Shown: one piece after another, positions 1 through 11,048 of the stretch
Layout of the letters: each line of letters opens with the position of its first letter
Numbering within the stretch: the first letter of the stretch is position 1
Assembly: GCA_002633025.1 (NCBI GenBank)
Contig: NMRB01000207.1
Span: forward strand, 152,464 to 216,463
Length of the DNA: 64,000 nt
Direction of reading: 5' to 3'
Origin: Notospermus geniculatus
Taxonomy: Eukaryota > Nemertea > Pilidiophora > Heteronemertea > Lineidae
Position numbers and translations under genes: made by a program
The notes under the pieces: model-generated
Seen by the model: only the letters and a program-made list of their open reading frames with translations
Database searches by the model: none
Told to the model about the DNA's origin: nothing

Positions 1-1333
1 TTAATGAACACATATCACATAAAACTCAATATTAAATTTCGTTCTCTTAAAACCTTACTGTATTGCCTATCTGTGTGAAACTTTGTCAAGTTAATTTTTA
101 CATTTCACAAAATATGGATATCTGTGCAGTTTTGATGCAAAATGCCCTTTTATCAGAATTGGAGGAGTTTAATGAACAACATTTTCAGTTTCACAGTTAC
201 AATCGTTTTCAACCCCTGAACAGTCAGTGTAGGTTGAAAGAGTGGAATGAAAAGTCAACTTAGTTTCACACACTCGAATTGACCTACTCGAATATGCTGC
301 ACATGCTAAAGCGATTCATTGAAGTCTGGATGGGCTAATTCCTAGTCCAAATATTTATTCCATAATACAAATTACAGTTAATTACGGCACGACAATGAGC
401 GAACACAATGCATTCTTGTACTGACCGACCATCGACGCTGTCAGGCTTGAGTAGGCCGGTGGGGGTGTGCGTAATTGTGGACATAGTAAAATCAGCTTTC
501 TCGAAGCGAATTCGCCGGAAAAACAACTTCACAAATTCCTTATTTCTGGGTCGTTTTCGACATTTAAAAAACTTTTATCCAGTACCAAAGTCATTCTAGA
601 AAGAATGGAGTTACTTGCGCATCAATCGGGCCAATACCAACCGAGATTTTAGTCTTAGGCAGAAGCCCAATCTGTAGTTAATCTATGAGTAAACATGCTA
701 ATTGCACCTCCCCACATCAAAGGTAAGGGGAGGTGACCGCCGTCCCTGGAGTAATGGGCAGAAAAACGTAATGGAGAAGCTAACTACATATATGTGACAT
801 GTATTGCAAGTAAAATTCACTGAACATCAACATTTGAGCAAAAATCTGTAGGTTACCAGTGTACGCCAGTAATGAAGATACCTATTATATGAGCCTAATA
901 GCTAGCTGCCTGTGGAGTCCCTCTAAAGCTCTTTTTGCCAAAAAAGCCAGTTTCATTTTAGGGACCCAAACTGCTCACGACATTGATGCTGAATATCTCG
1001 CGAACAACGATCTGCCACTCTTTTCATAGCATTCACTGAACGGCGTTGTCGTGATTTGGCACAAGACGACCGCTGACTGGATGGTTGGAATCTGCGCCAT
1101 CTAGCGTTGATAATTAGGATTTGGCGCTATTTCCGATGCGAGAACGTGTAGATACCATAGTATAGGTGAACCCGCCCACGGATTACAGTGTGAGAGTAAT
1201 CCTGATTTTTGGCGTTCATTGTGTGAAAGGAATGAAAGGGGCACAACAATTCCTTTACTCTGCAGGTTGGGCCCTTTTTGCGATATTTCTTTGGCCAAGG
1301 TTGCACGCAGTGCCGCCACCAAATAACTGTGAT
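1..1333. other. Gene-free stretch
   Basis: I see no coding region with splice signals or a recognisable protein family here. The short open frames on both strands have no domain-like composition. A short GC-richer patch near 415-500 and ordinary AT-rich DNA are all that stand out. Confidence 0.5.
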
Positions 1334-1339
1334 AAAGTC

Positions 1340-1564
1340 CAGTGTTCTCCGCATGGCTTGTTGTAAGGGTGGCCCACCCAGATCTACCTTGGCATGTTAC
1401 CACCCTACCTAAGCCACCCTACCTTGCAATCCAACTTTTTAATGGTTTTCTATTACACTCCTTTCCTTACCACCCTATATCTTACATGTAATTTGCAAAG
1501 TAACGGAAAAACCTGGAATTTCAAGGGTACCACCCTACATTAAGAAATCATGCGGAGAACACTG
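1340..1564. mobile_element. hAT-like MITE with target-site duplication
   Basis: The 225-base element starts with CAGTGTTCTCCGCATG and ends with its exact reverse complement. The inverted similarity continues, imperfectly, into a GGGTGG/CCACCC block. A 6-base direct repeat AAAGTC flanks it (1334-1339 and 1565-1570). The CAGTG...CACTG termini are typical of hAT transposons, although hAT elements usually make 8-base duplications. The interior has several ACCACCCTA repeats and no coding capacity, so it is non-autonomous. The inverted ends and flanking repeat are seen directly; the superfamily is inferred. Confidence 0.75.
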
Positions 1565-2839
1565 AAAGTCGTACTGAATTGTTTGCACAGGCCTACACCG
1601 TTATGCCATGAATCTGCTTCTCTCGAACAGGCCTGTGCCAAGCCTTTTACACATACGTAGATAGGCCTAGCGAATTGAAATGTTCAATCAATGACCGACA
1701 TGACCGAGTGACATATAGGCCTACATGTAAGTCGTCTGTTACTAGTGATAGGCCCACCAGAAACGATGGCTCCCTCCGTCATGTCCGTCGAATTGAATTA
1801 CCCGGTGGCATAGCCATAATCCAAGATGTAACAAGTTGTTGGTGGTGCCACCCTCGTCCCCCCCCCCCCGCCNCCATGTGTTTCTTAGACCAATAAATGA
1901 GATGTTAGTTAGAAACCAATGAGTCAAGTCGTGCTTTTCTGCTCTCTCCTGGATCTCTTCAAAAAATTTTCTAAACAGGTGTAACATAGGTGAGTGTTTC
2001 TGTGGCTCAGTGTTCCCCAACAATAGACGCGGCCTAGAATGGTTATTGCTGGGTTAGTTGCCGCTTAATCCGTCAGGAGGGAAACAATAAGAAAAACACA
2101 GAAATACGGGGAACACTGATCGACGTTACACCGGGGAGAGAAGAATAACAATTCTCAGAGTAGGCTAAACCAGGGTATAGTTATCACCTCCTTTATGCAT
2201 ACGGGCCATAATGTCCCAAACATAGGTGCACCTAACTTTCGGCACCCTACTTATGGAGGTGGTCTGCATGCCCCCAAGTGATATAAACGTATGGGGGTTA
2301 CCTATTTTGACGCCTAAGTGGGGTACCTATCATAAGGTCATATTCATGAAACATCTTAGCGTTGGCAGGGTGCCTATATGTGCCCCTATGTGTGTATGTG
2401 TGTATGTAATAAGCTGATGAGCACCAAGGCAATTACGCGATGTTAGCCAGCTTCTCATTGGCTATTACTTTTAAAGTACAAAAGAATGCTGAGGGATTTC
2501 CCCGCCATTCCATTAATCGTTTTTCCCTCGCGGGTTTTGAATATTTTAACGATCTTTTTTCTTTATTTGCGCATATATACCCTGCATGACAAACACGGCC
2601 TTCATCCAAGACTGGGTTTCTTTACTCATTGTGAACGAGAAGTGACAACACTTATTTTTCATTCACCACCACAACTCACAATAGTGAAGAGGGCCAGTTT
2701 AGAGGCCGGTGTCAAAGGTGTTGCACGGGTGGCCAGAAGTATTTTGATAAAAGTGCCCCAAAACCAAATTTCTACACAGAATAGTTGAAATTTTATGATA
2801 TGTTATGAAAGGCCTCGGTGAGTAGAACACAGTGATGTA

Positions 2840-3917
2840 AAAAGGGGCTGGAGGAAAAATGGACTAATGTCCAAATCGTGCATAGTTCGGAAACTATTTG
2901 GTCAATTTGGTTGAAATCCGCAGTGATGACCCTTCACACCAATTGCTTAAGAGACACCATAAAGAAAAAACTAAATACTAATTATCTAAAACAAAGCTTT
3001 TTTCAACCTCCCAAAAATGTGAGAAATAATCATTTTTGGACTCAAAATTGATATATAGGCCTTCTTAAATAATATTCAAAACAATTCCTGCTGAAGACAT
3101 TGGAATATTTTGGTGCAATCAAGTTAAAATATAGTTAATTACTTTGTGTCATTAGGGGGTGTTCCTACTGCTGGAATAGCCACAACATTACCCATATAAT
3201 ACATCCAGGCCTGTCATGGCTGGCGGACTCCAAGCTGAGGTCAGCTGGTAAATAGACATATTATGGATCAATGACTCACTGCTGACAATAAGCTGTGTCA
3301 GGCCTTGATTCCAATAGTGGATTGGATTAACCCATAAAATAGTGAGGCACAAAGAATTCACTGACAAGACTTCCTATGAACANCCAAACAACATTCAAAC
3401 CGTTTCAACTGGACAAGATCGGAAAAGAAGAACGCTACACTATAAGAAGCATCGCAGGACAAATGCTCAAGTTAGGTGAATCTCTGGGCCTTATACTGTG
3501 ACGCAATGAATCATAACATGGTTTTCCAGGGCACCTTTTATTATTTGGAGTTAGGCTGTTACTCTTAGTGAGCACACCCGTGAATTAGTTGGTGGTGGAA
3601 AATCATCTACTAATTACCCATTTTTCTCCTGTTATAATAGGAACTAAGCATGATTTGATAATCATACATATTCAGTAACTAGCCCTTGTACCCCCACACT
3701 GACCTCATGGATTTTAAGTAAGAAATGTAGCATTTATGATAAGAAATGAAAAAGCATTGTTTTCGGCACTGTTACGTAATATTTCAATTTCTCTTCACAT
3801 TGTTTCTTAATCATTTGGTGTGAAGGGTCATCACTGCGAATTACGTCCGAATTGACAAAATAATTTCCAAACTATGCACGATTTGGACATTAGTCCATTT
3901 TTCCTCCAGCCCCTTTT
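2840..3917. mobile_element. 1.08 kb element with ~100-base terminal inverted repeats
   Basis: The left end (2840-2942) and right end (3817-3917) are imperfect reverse complements. Both contain AAAAGGGGCTGGAGGAAAAA at the outside and a GTGATGACCCTTCACACC-type block at the inner edge. The interior is AT-rich, holds one single N (3383) and has no long open frame. It is best read as a non-autonomous DNA transposon. No target-site duplication was obvious and the superfamily is unknown. Confidence 0.65.
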
Positions 3918-4159
3918 GAATGAAATCATGCAAATAAAAAAGTAGCAAAAAACATATCTTTATAAAATTCTTTGTGTCAAATGCGGCTTTCAGCGGAATT
4001 TTTCGACGTTGATACCATAAAATTTCATCTACTACATTGGTTTGGAGATATTAAAGATAAACTGCTGTCCATTTATTTTTGGCCATGAGCGTACAATACA
4101 TATGATCACACCAAATTAGAAGATACTAGGTAAAACAGCCACGAGACGTGGAACGAAAT

Positions 4160-5027
4160 CGCAAAATTTTCAACTTTGACCTCTGTGACCTTGAATTGAA
4201 AAGTGGGTCAAATCAAAAACCTGATGCATACCTCATACACGATAATGAAAATTTCGATATGATGCAGTCGTTAGTTTAGAAATTATTTAAGTTTACGCTT
4301 TGGCCATCTGGTGGCCAAGCAAAGAACCGAATCGGACCGAAACTTAATGTCATAGCTCATCTGACATAGGGGTGTATATACCAAGTTTCAGGTCAATAAC
4401 CCCCAAGTTACCTTGAAGAGTAGGTCAAATCATAAACCTGTTACATGTCAAGTCGCCTTCATTACATGCACCTATGATAAAAATTTGGAGACATTTGGAG
4501 TCATTAGTTTAGGAGTTATTGCAATATGGCACCTGATGGCCAAGCCAAGAATCGAATCGGCCCAAAACTAGGTCATCTGACATAGGGGTATACATGTATT
4601 GAATTTCAGGTCAATACCCCAGTGCTTACGTAATGTTCCACCAAAAGGCAAAATTCCGAACTTTGACCTCTGTAACCTTGAAAAGTAGGTCAAATCAAAA
4701 ACCCGTTGGATATATTATGTATCCTCATTGGTTGAGTTGTAAACTTAACTTAAACGTCACAACACCTATGAAGAAATTTTGGACAAGACCCAGTCAAGAG
4801 TCCAGGGGAGTCTAGACAGGAGTCCTGCACTTTTGTGTTTTTGTTTTCCGCCACCTGGTGGCCAAGCCGAGAATCGAATCGGACCGAAACTTGGTGTTAA
4901 AGGTCATCTGACCTAGGGTTTATATGTACCAAGTTTCAGATCCATAGCCCCAGCGGTTACGACACGTCCCTGCTAACTGACGACGGACGCTGCACCACAA
5001 CAAGAGCTCACACCAGGTGAGATAAAA
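4160..5027 (+). repeat. Dispersed repeat with three ~240-base tandem units
   Basis: Three degenerate units start near 4160, 4400 and 4630. Each carries a CTNTGTGACCTTGAAAAGTAG-like phrase followed by GTCAAATCA, then a TGGTGGCCAAGC phrase, a GAATCGAATCGG phrase and an ACCAAGTTTCAGGTC phrase. The array ends with a short hairpin (GCTCACACCAGGTGAG) and an A-rich tail near 5025. There is no coding capacity. The adjacent block at 5360-6160 ends in the same way, so both appear to be members of one non-autonomous family. Confidence 0.6.
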
Positions 5028-5359
5028 ATAAGTTTAAGACATGGTGTCCTGTCCTCGAGTCGCTCCGCTGATGCGAGTAGCCTGGTTCCCTGGCCACCGT
5101 CTGATGCCGCTGTGTAGACGTAGGCCAGGCAGTAGCCGCTGTAGCACGATGAAATGTGGCGTCATTACATCGGGATAACCTATTTTGGGCATGAGACAAA
5201 GCCAGCCTACCTATTCGGCGTATTCGATTGGAAAAGGTAATGAAATGGCCAGGGCCATTGTGCTCACCTCTGTGACAGAGTATGAAGTGTGAGTAGCCTG
5301 GTGATACACTGAATGGTGAAGGATTAGTGCAGAAACATCGTAACATTTACTACCGATGA

Positions 5360-5730
5360 GATATGGCGAAAGTCAATTTTTCAAGATGGCCGCCTGGCAG
5401 CCATGTTGAAGTCCAATCGAACCGAAATTTGGCATATAAGTAGACGGTACCAAGACACGTATTTAGGCACGGTTAAAGCATACTAGCTCCCACTATTTAT
5501 GAGGTGTGGGTCGAAGTCCATTTTTCAAGATGGCTCCCTGGCGGCCATATTTGACGTCGAATCTGACTGAAATTTACCATATATTTATATGGTACCTAGA
5601 TACATATTTTGACAACGTTAAAACATCCTACCTACTCCTATTTATAAAATTTGGGTCAAAGTCCATTTTTCAAGATGGCTTCCTGGCGGCCATATTTGAT
5701 GTCCGATCGGGTTGAAATTTGGTGCATTCG
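5360..5730 (+). repeat. Three tandem ~143-base units
   Basis: Degenerate copies begin near 5368, 5509 and 5652. Each contains a TTTTTCAAGATGG phrase, a CTGGCGGCCAT phrase and a GAAATTTGG phrase. The block lies inside the same composite repeat as its neighbours at 4160-5027 and 5780-6158 and has no protein-coding signal. Confidence 0.6.
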
Positions 5731-5779
5731 TGTAGGGTGCCTAGATATATCTTCACACCAAATCACAACACTCTATGCC

Positions 5780-6158
5780 ACCAAACAGTGAATTTTGAAC
5801 TTTGACCTCTGTGACCTTGAAAAGTAGGTCAAATCAAAAACCCGGGATTTATGTGATGAAGTCTCATCAGAGGAACCCACCATAAAAGTTTCGTGGTTCT
5901 AGCTAACCGCGTTCAGGAGATACGGCCGAAAGAAGGTTTTCACAAAGCGCCCCCTACAGGCCAGAGTGTACAAGCAGCAGCGCTAAGTTTCGGTCCAGAG
6001 ATAGTTTTTACCATAGGGTACCTGTACACCAAATTTCAAGTTTGTAACCCAAGCGGTTTAGAAACGTGCCACCCCTGTTAACGACGACGGACGACGACGA
6101 CAGACGACGACGGACGACACACCATGGGAGAAGCTCACCTCACAGAGGTGAGCTAAAA
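5780..6158 (+). repeat. Distal part of the same repeat family, ending in a hairpin
   Basis: It repeats the ACTTTGACCTCTGTGACCTT phrase seen upstream, then a CAAAGCGCCCCCTA block. It ends with a GACGACGGAC-rich stretch and a hairpin (GCTCACCTCACAGAGGTGAGC) followed by an A-run. A related GCGCCCCCTA block is seen near 29667. A hairpin plus A-rich 3' end suggests a family with a defined terminus; the mechanism is unknown. Confidence 0.55.
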
Positions 6159-6230
6159 AATACTTCAAACTCATTAATGCACGTTCTTTTCACTAATGTT
6201 GTATGTATCAAGTATTAATCATACTAAAAT

Positions 6231-6400
6231 TTGACAAGAGTTTGTTTGTTTGTTTGTTTGTGTGTTTGTTCGCGATTTTCTCCGAGACTAATGAACGGAT
6301 CGCCGCCAAACTTGGTATGCAAGTGCAGACGGGCCTGGGAAGTGTCCTTACGAAGCCCGAATTTTGATATCACTTATAGGTTTCGAAATATTAAGATATT
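6231..6400 (+). repeat. (GTTT)n microsatellite with adjoining dispersed module
   Basis: A TTTG/GTTT tract (about 6240-6270) is followed by a GC-rich module containing an AATGAACGGATCGCCGCC phrase. The module resembles dispersed metazoan repeats that follow simple tracts, but I cannot name the family. No coding evidence. Confidence 0.4.
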
Positions 6401-7298
6401 AACGAAAATAACAATGCTGTTCAGGCCTATTGACGTCATGACGTCACCGAGATTGCCGTCGCGTCATCCGTGACGTCGGCAACGTCATGTGCGGCGGAAT
6501 GACGTCATTACGCCACTCGAACGGGGATGACGTCATTAGGGATGTTTGGATTACGTTCCGAGCCTCGACTCGCACTCCAGAGGATTCCTTTTTGAGGGGG
6601 GAACTACGACATCAAATGCAACGGGGTTTTCCAAAGCAATGGTGTTTACCTCATTCACGAATAGAACCCGTCTGGGTGGTTAATTTATCTCCGACTTGAA
6701 AAACCCGAATTTTAGCACCTTGGAGTCGGAGCGGGAGTGGGAGTCGTACCAGATCTTAACCTCGCTATTACGTGCCCCAAGCGCTGCAAATGACGTGGTG
6801 ATGCGTGCGTCTCGCATGAATTTAGCAGTTCCCCCAAACGGGTATTGCCTAGTTATTATAATCCATGTTTTTGTTCTATTATTATTCCCGAATTTGCCCT
6901 GTTCATTTGTCAGATTAATTGACGACTAAAAATCCCGAGGCCATATCCTTTACCAGGAATTCCTGGTAAACTCGCGGCTGCTGCCTGGCCACCGTCTACG
7001 CAGCGCCACCACACGGTGGCCAGAGAACCAGGCTATGATACGAGTACATATACATGTATTAGCGGAGCTGCTCGAGGACATGGGGCCCATGTAGACAGTT
7101 TTAAATATCTGATGCGTACCACCTTTACCAGACCAAAATGATTTCATATCTTCCAAATCCCGTTCTTTGCACTCATCTGCACAGCCAGCGGAAACACCCG
7201 GGAGACAAGCTAGGAGAACTCCTAGTACGACAGTGATGGCGACACCAAGCCTATCAGCGCCGGTCATTCTGCAATACAACAAAAAAACAGAAACTTAT

Positions 7299-8134
7299 GG
7301 CCCGTCCACACGATCCGATTTTCGTCCGATTTTCATCCGATTTTCCGTCCAACATCCCCATCCAACATTCAGCCGATTTCCTATCCGATTTTTCATCCTA
7401 CAACGTCCAACAACGTTCAACAAGTCTGGACAACTTCCAACAAATATTATATTGGATGAAAATTGGATCGTGCAGACGCATTTTGAACATGATCCTACAT
7501 CATCCGATTTTTGTGGGATGTTGTTGGACGTTTTGCTGAAAATCGGATGATCTACTCTCCGACAGCGGCATTACGTCATCAACCTTTTCGACGAAGAGTG
7601 CAGCGATATGGGCAGTTATTCCCGCAAACAATACACGTTGCAAATCGCGAAGTTTTCTACCATGAGTGATGATGTCATCAACCTTTTCGGGCCGTCCATG
7701 CGGAGGAAAATCATGAATGCCCGGGGGTCCTCTGCACTCAATTCATGAAGAAGGGCGTGGTAAGCTCAGAAGGTCTGCCTGCGGCTAATCCACCCTCTTG
7801 TCCACACTCTAGTGGCCTTCTTTCGTCGCTTCCGTCGTCTGCGAACAACTAAGATGACAATTGTTGCCGCAGCGATCAAACCGATGCTCCCACCTTGAGC
7901 ATCCATGTTTGGGCCCTTGAAAATTCCCCGGGCAAATCACTTTTTGGCGCCTAAACGTCATCCAACAATGATGTACAAAAATGGGATCGTCTGGACGGGA
8001 ACCTACATACAGAGACTGTCCAACATTTCTGGGTTCTTATCCAACTTTTATGTTGGATGTTGGATTACTCGTCGAACGATGTTCGACGAGCCATCCAACA
8101 TATTCAAACAAAAATCGGATCGTGTGGACGGGCC
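7299..8134. mobile_element. 0.84 kb element with GGCCCGTCCACACGATC ends
   Basis: The left end GGCCCGTCCACACGATCCGA is matched at the right end by its imperfect reverse complement (TCGGATCGTGTGGACGGGCC). Inside, ATCCGATTTT and TCCAACA motifs recur many times in both orientations, and 7299-7552 is itself partly palindromic, so two copies may be nested. No coding capacity. Elements at 42714-43313 and 52061-52276 have similar ends (CCTGTCTACACC, TCTGCCTACACT), suggesting a shared ancestry or a shared terminal preference. Confidence 0.65.
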
Positions 8135-9654
8135 TGAATTAGTTTTCAAATGATTACTGTGAAGTCCCGAGAGTGCAGTTGCTACAAAGTACAGGAGACT
8201 TTATTTAGGCGTCTGGGCGACCTCTGGAACGTTGCAATTTCTAGACGCGTGCTATACTACGGACAGTCTGCTGTGTACACTGTGCCTTTCTTCTCCTCTG
8301 CGAAATTCTGACAAAAAAACAGCGAGGAATGACCAATTGTAATTAAGAATATGGACGATCCCAACTGCCGCGCTTTCTGGTGCCTTTGGCAACCATCCCT
8401 GCAAACATTGCGAACATGCGTTCAAACTACAATGAAATGGTCCAAGGACCATGTTTTCACCTGTAAGTGAATGTACCAGAAGAGCAGGTGACAATGTTAA
8501 ATTAAAATGTTCCAGACAAGCCGTTCCAGAGTATTGATCCTGGTCAAAATGTGGCATACACATGCATGTAGAAGGTATTTAGAAACCAGGTTAGAACATT
8601 CTAAGTTACAGTCTGATATACATGTATGCACCGGCTATGGCAAGCCAAAGCGGAATTCATTCAAGGTTGTGGAATAAGTAAAATTCACTCAAGAATTAAA
8701 ATATTGTCATATATGATTTTAAAAATTGTTCAACTTTGAAAAAAATATTGTCAACCTTGAATAAAATATTGTAAATCTTTAATAAAAAATTAATATTCAT
8801 TGATAAACATTTTCAAATCTTGAATATATTAAAGTGGTCCTAAACCGCCAAGCAAAAGTTGGCACCCGATCATTTTCACCGCCCACGAAAATGGAACTTC
8901 CGATTTCCGCTCCTGGCTTCTGAGCATGCGCAGTACGCTACCTTCACTGAGTTTGTCAATCGTGCAAACCGCAATCTGACAGGATGCCGAAGCGAGAAGT
9001 GAAAGAAGGGAAAGGGCGGCCTTAAAAGGTAGCAAATGCCGACCAGCAGCTGTGGATTGTCCACAGGCATTATCGAAGTGGCTCATAATAGGTAGGTTTA
9101 GCAGCGTCACGATTTGGACTCCCGATTACGTTTTACGATTTCAAATCGTCAATGTTATTGTTGTAAGCGACCACTTCGTAGAGTTTTTACGCGGTAGCAA
9201 GCTGCTGTGCGTAAGTAAATTTACGTGCACTGTTTTTGTCCCGCCTCCCTCATAAGAAGCAGAAATAGACGTGTTATGAATGTTTTCCTATGAATTGGGA
9301 ATCATGGAATCTGATGATAGGTTGTGGTATGAAGAGATAAGCAGGAAACGATCGAAATTTGGGCCGGAATTTGCCCTGCTGAATCGGCGGTCCTGCTGGC
9401 ACTCCGGCTCCGCACGCCGCGCTGCGCTGATCGTAGCTACATGCACAGTGTGATGCATGCATGCATGTGCTAATGCATGTCATGGCTACGGCATCACCGC
9501 TGTCACATGCGATTGTGCACTCTGTAGGCTAGGTTATATAGGTCTGCGATACCATAGTCCAGGGGTTCTGCTGGAATAATTTATTTTGTAGCCAAATCTG
9601 TAATTTTTTTAATTATTTTGAAGCTTTTTTCAACAATTCATCATTGTACTTGTA
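8135..9654. other. Gene-free stretch
   Basis: No exon with supporting splice sites or protein family was recognised. The part at 8690-8830 is very AT-rich, with a recurring AAAATATTGT phrase. The rest is ordinary non-coding DNA. Confidence 0.45.
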
Positions 9655-10085
9655 GGCTAGGCCTAGGCCTAGGCCTAGGCCTAATTCCCTTTAGGAAATT
9701 TGTAGCCAATTAGGCATAGGCCTAGTTATCATGGTTATTTCTTGGCTTAGGCACTGAATAAAAATATTAGCAAATGGCTAGGCCTAGGCCTAATGGCTAC
9801 TGCCAGCAAAAACCCTGATAAACACTGTGACTGTGTCCTTCGGAGAGGGTGTCTGGTGTAGGGGCCTAGGCCTGCACACGTAGAGCGTTGCCAGTGACTC
9901 GGAGTGAGGTGAGGATAGGCCTAGGCCTAGGCCTACTAGGCCTATACTATGAGGGTAAGCCTAGCCCTAGGCCTTGGCTAGGCCTAGTATTAGCAGATTA
10001 GGCCTAGGCCTATGTGTGTTCGGCCTACCTACTGTTGTAGGCCTACGAAAACAAGGCTAGGCCTAGGCTAGACCTAGCCTAGCCT
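9655..10085. repeat. AGGCCT-rich low-complexity region
   Basis: Runs of TAGGCC/AGGCCTAGGCCT occur at 9655-9683, 9777-9793, 9915-9945, 9958-9988 and 10040-10085. The motif is self-complementary. The same hexamer is scattered singly through the window, so it is a genome-wide motif that is locally amplified here. Confidence 0.75.
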
Positions 10086-10158
10086 ACCGTATGATGAGTG
10101 GAGAGTCTGTTTCACTGTCTGTGATTGTACTGTGCATGCTGGACTGTGCGAATTTAGG

Positions 10159-10840
10159 TAAAAAAGGCACTGGAAAAAAGGCACAGAAAAAGGCACTGGT
10201 AAAAAAGGCACCGGGTAAAAAAGGCACTGGCAAAAAGGCACTAGGTAAGAAAGGCACTTGGTAAGAAAAGCACTAGGCCTGGGTAAAAAAGGCACTAGGA
10301 AGAAAAGGCACTTGTAAAAGCCCTCATTGGTAAAAAAAGGCACTCTGTGCTCTGTAGTAAATTCGTTTTTCTTTTATGTCAGTCACTTCTACACCAGCGC
10401 ATACCTTCAGAAACATCTTGAAGATGATAAATGTAAGACATATTTTTCGAGGCAAAAGAACCCATGGANCACTTGTAAAAGCCCTCATTGGTAAAAAAGG
10501 CACTCTGTGCTCTGTAGTAAATTCGTTTTTCTTTTATGTCAGTCACTTCTACACCAGCGCATACCTTCAGAAACATCTTGAAGATGATAAATGTAAGACA
10601 TATTTTTCGAGGCAAAAGAACCCATGGATGTATAGGCCTATGTCTTATGGAAGAAATATGGTAGAGACTGAACAAAGCCAACTGGTGCCTTTTTTCCTAG
10701 TGCCTTTTCTTCCTATGCCTTTTTTACCTAGTGCCTTTCTTACCGAGTGCCTTTTTTTCCAGTGCCTTTTTTACCCGGTGCCTTTTTTACCTAGTGCCTT
10801 TTTCCATTTTTTTCTGTGCCTTTTTCCCGGTGCCTTAGGG
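10159..10840. repeat. Foldback minisatellite (GGCACT-GGTAAAAAA) with internal duplication at an N
   Basis: The left arm (10159-10345) is about ten tandem copies of a 16-20-base unit containing AAAAGGCACTNGGTAA. The right arm (10683-10840) is the same unit in inverse orientation (GTGCCTTTTTTACC). Between them, 10311-10468 is repeated almost exactly at 10470-10627, and a single N (10469) lies exactly at the junction, which points to unmerged overlapping contigs. The long apparent reading frame across this region runs through the duplication and the N and is not a gene. Confidence 0.7.
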
Positions 10841-11048
10841 CCTAGCATTGCATTTATCATGAGTGCTGGGCCTTGTGTGTTTAGAATAAAGTGGGCCTAC
10901 ATGTAGGCTAAATTAGCTGACTCATTTTTATCAACATGAGGTAGATAGACCCAAAATGGGGGGGGGGGACTTTCACTCCAGACTATCTTATGATTATTGT
11001 GTGTGATGCAGGATTGTTTGATTATTTTACAGATATTTGATATATATA

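Noticed and set aside
1861-1873. Poly-C tract with N as a functional element
   Set aside because: Homopolymer with an ambiguous base; similar N-in-homopolymer sites at 13423 and 22662 point to sequencing uncertainty.
10376-10906. 176-codon open frame on the + strand
   Set aside because: It runs through a single N, a duplicated overlap and minisatellite units, so it is an assembly and repeat artefact.
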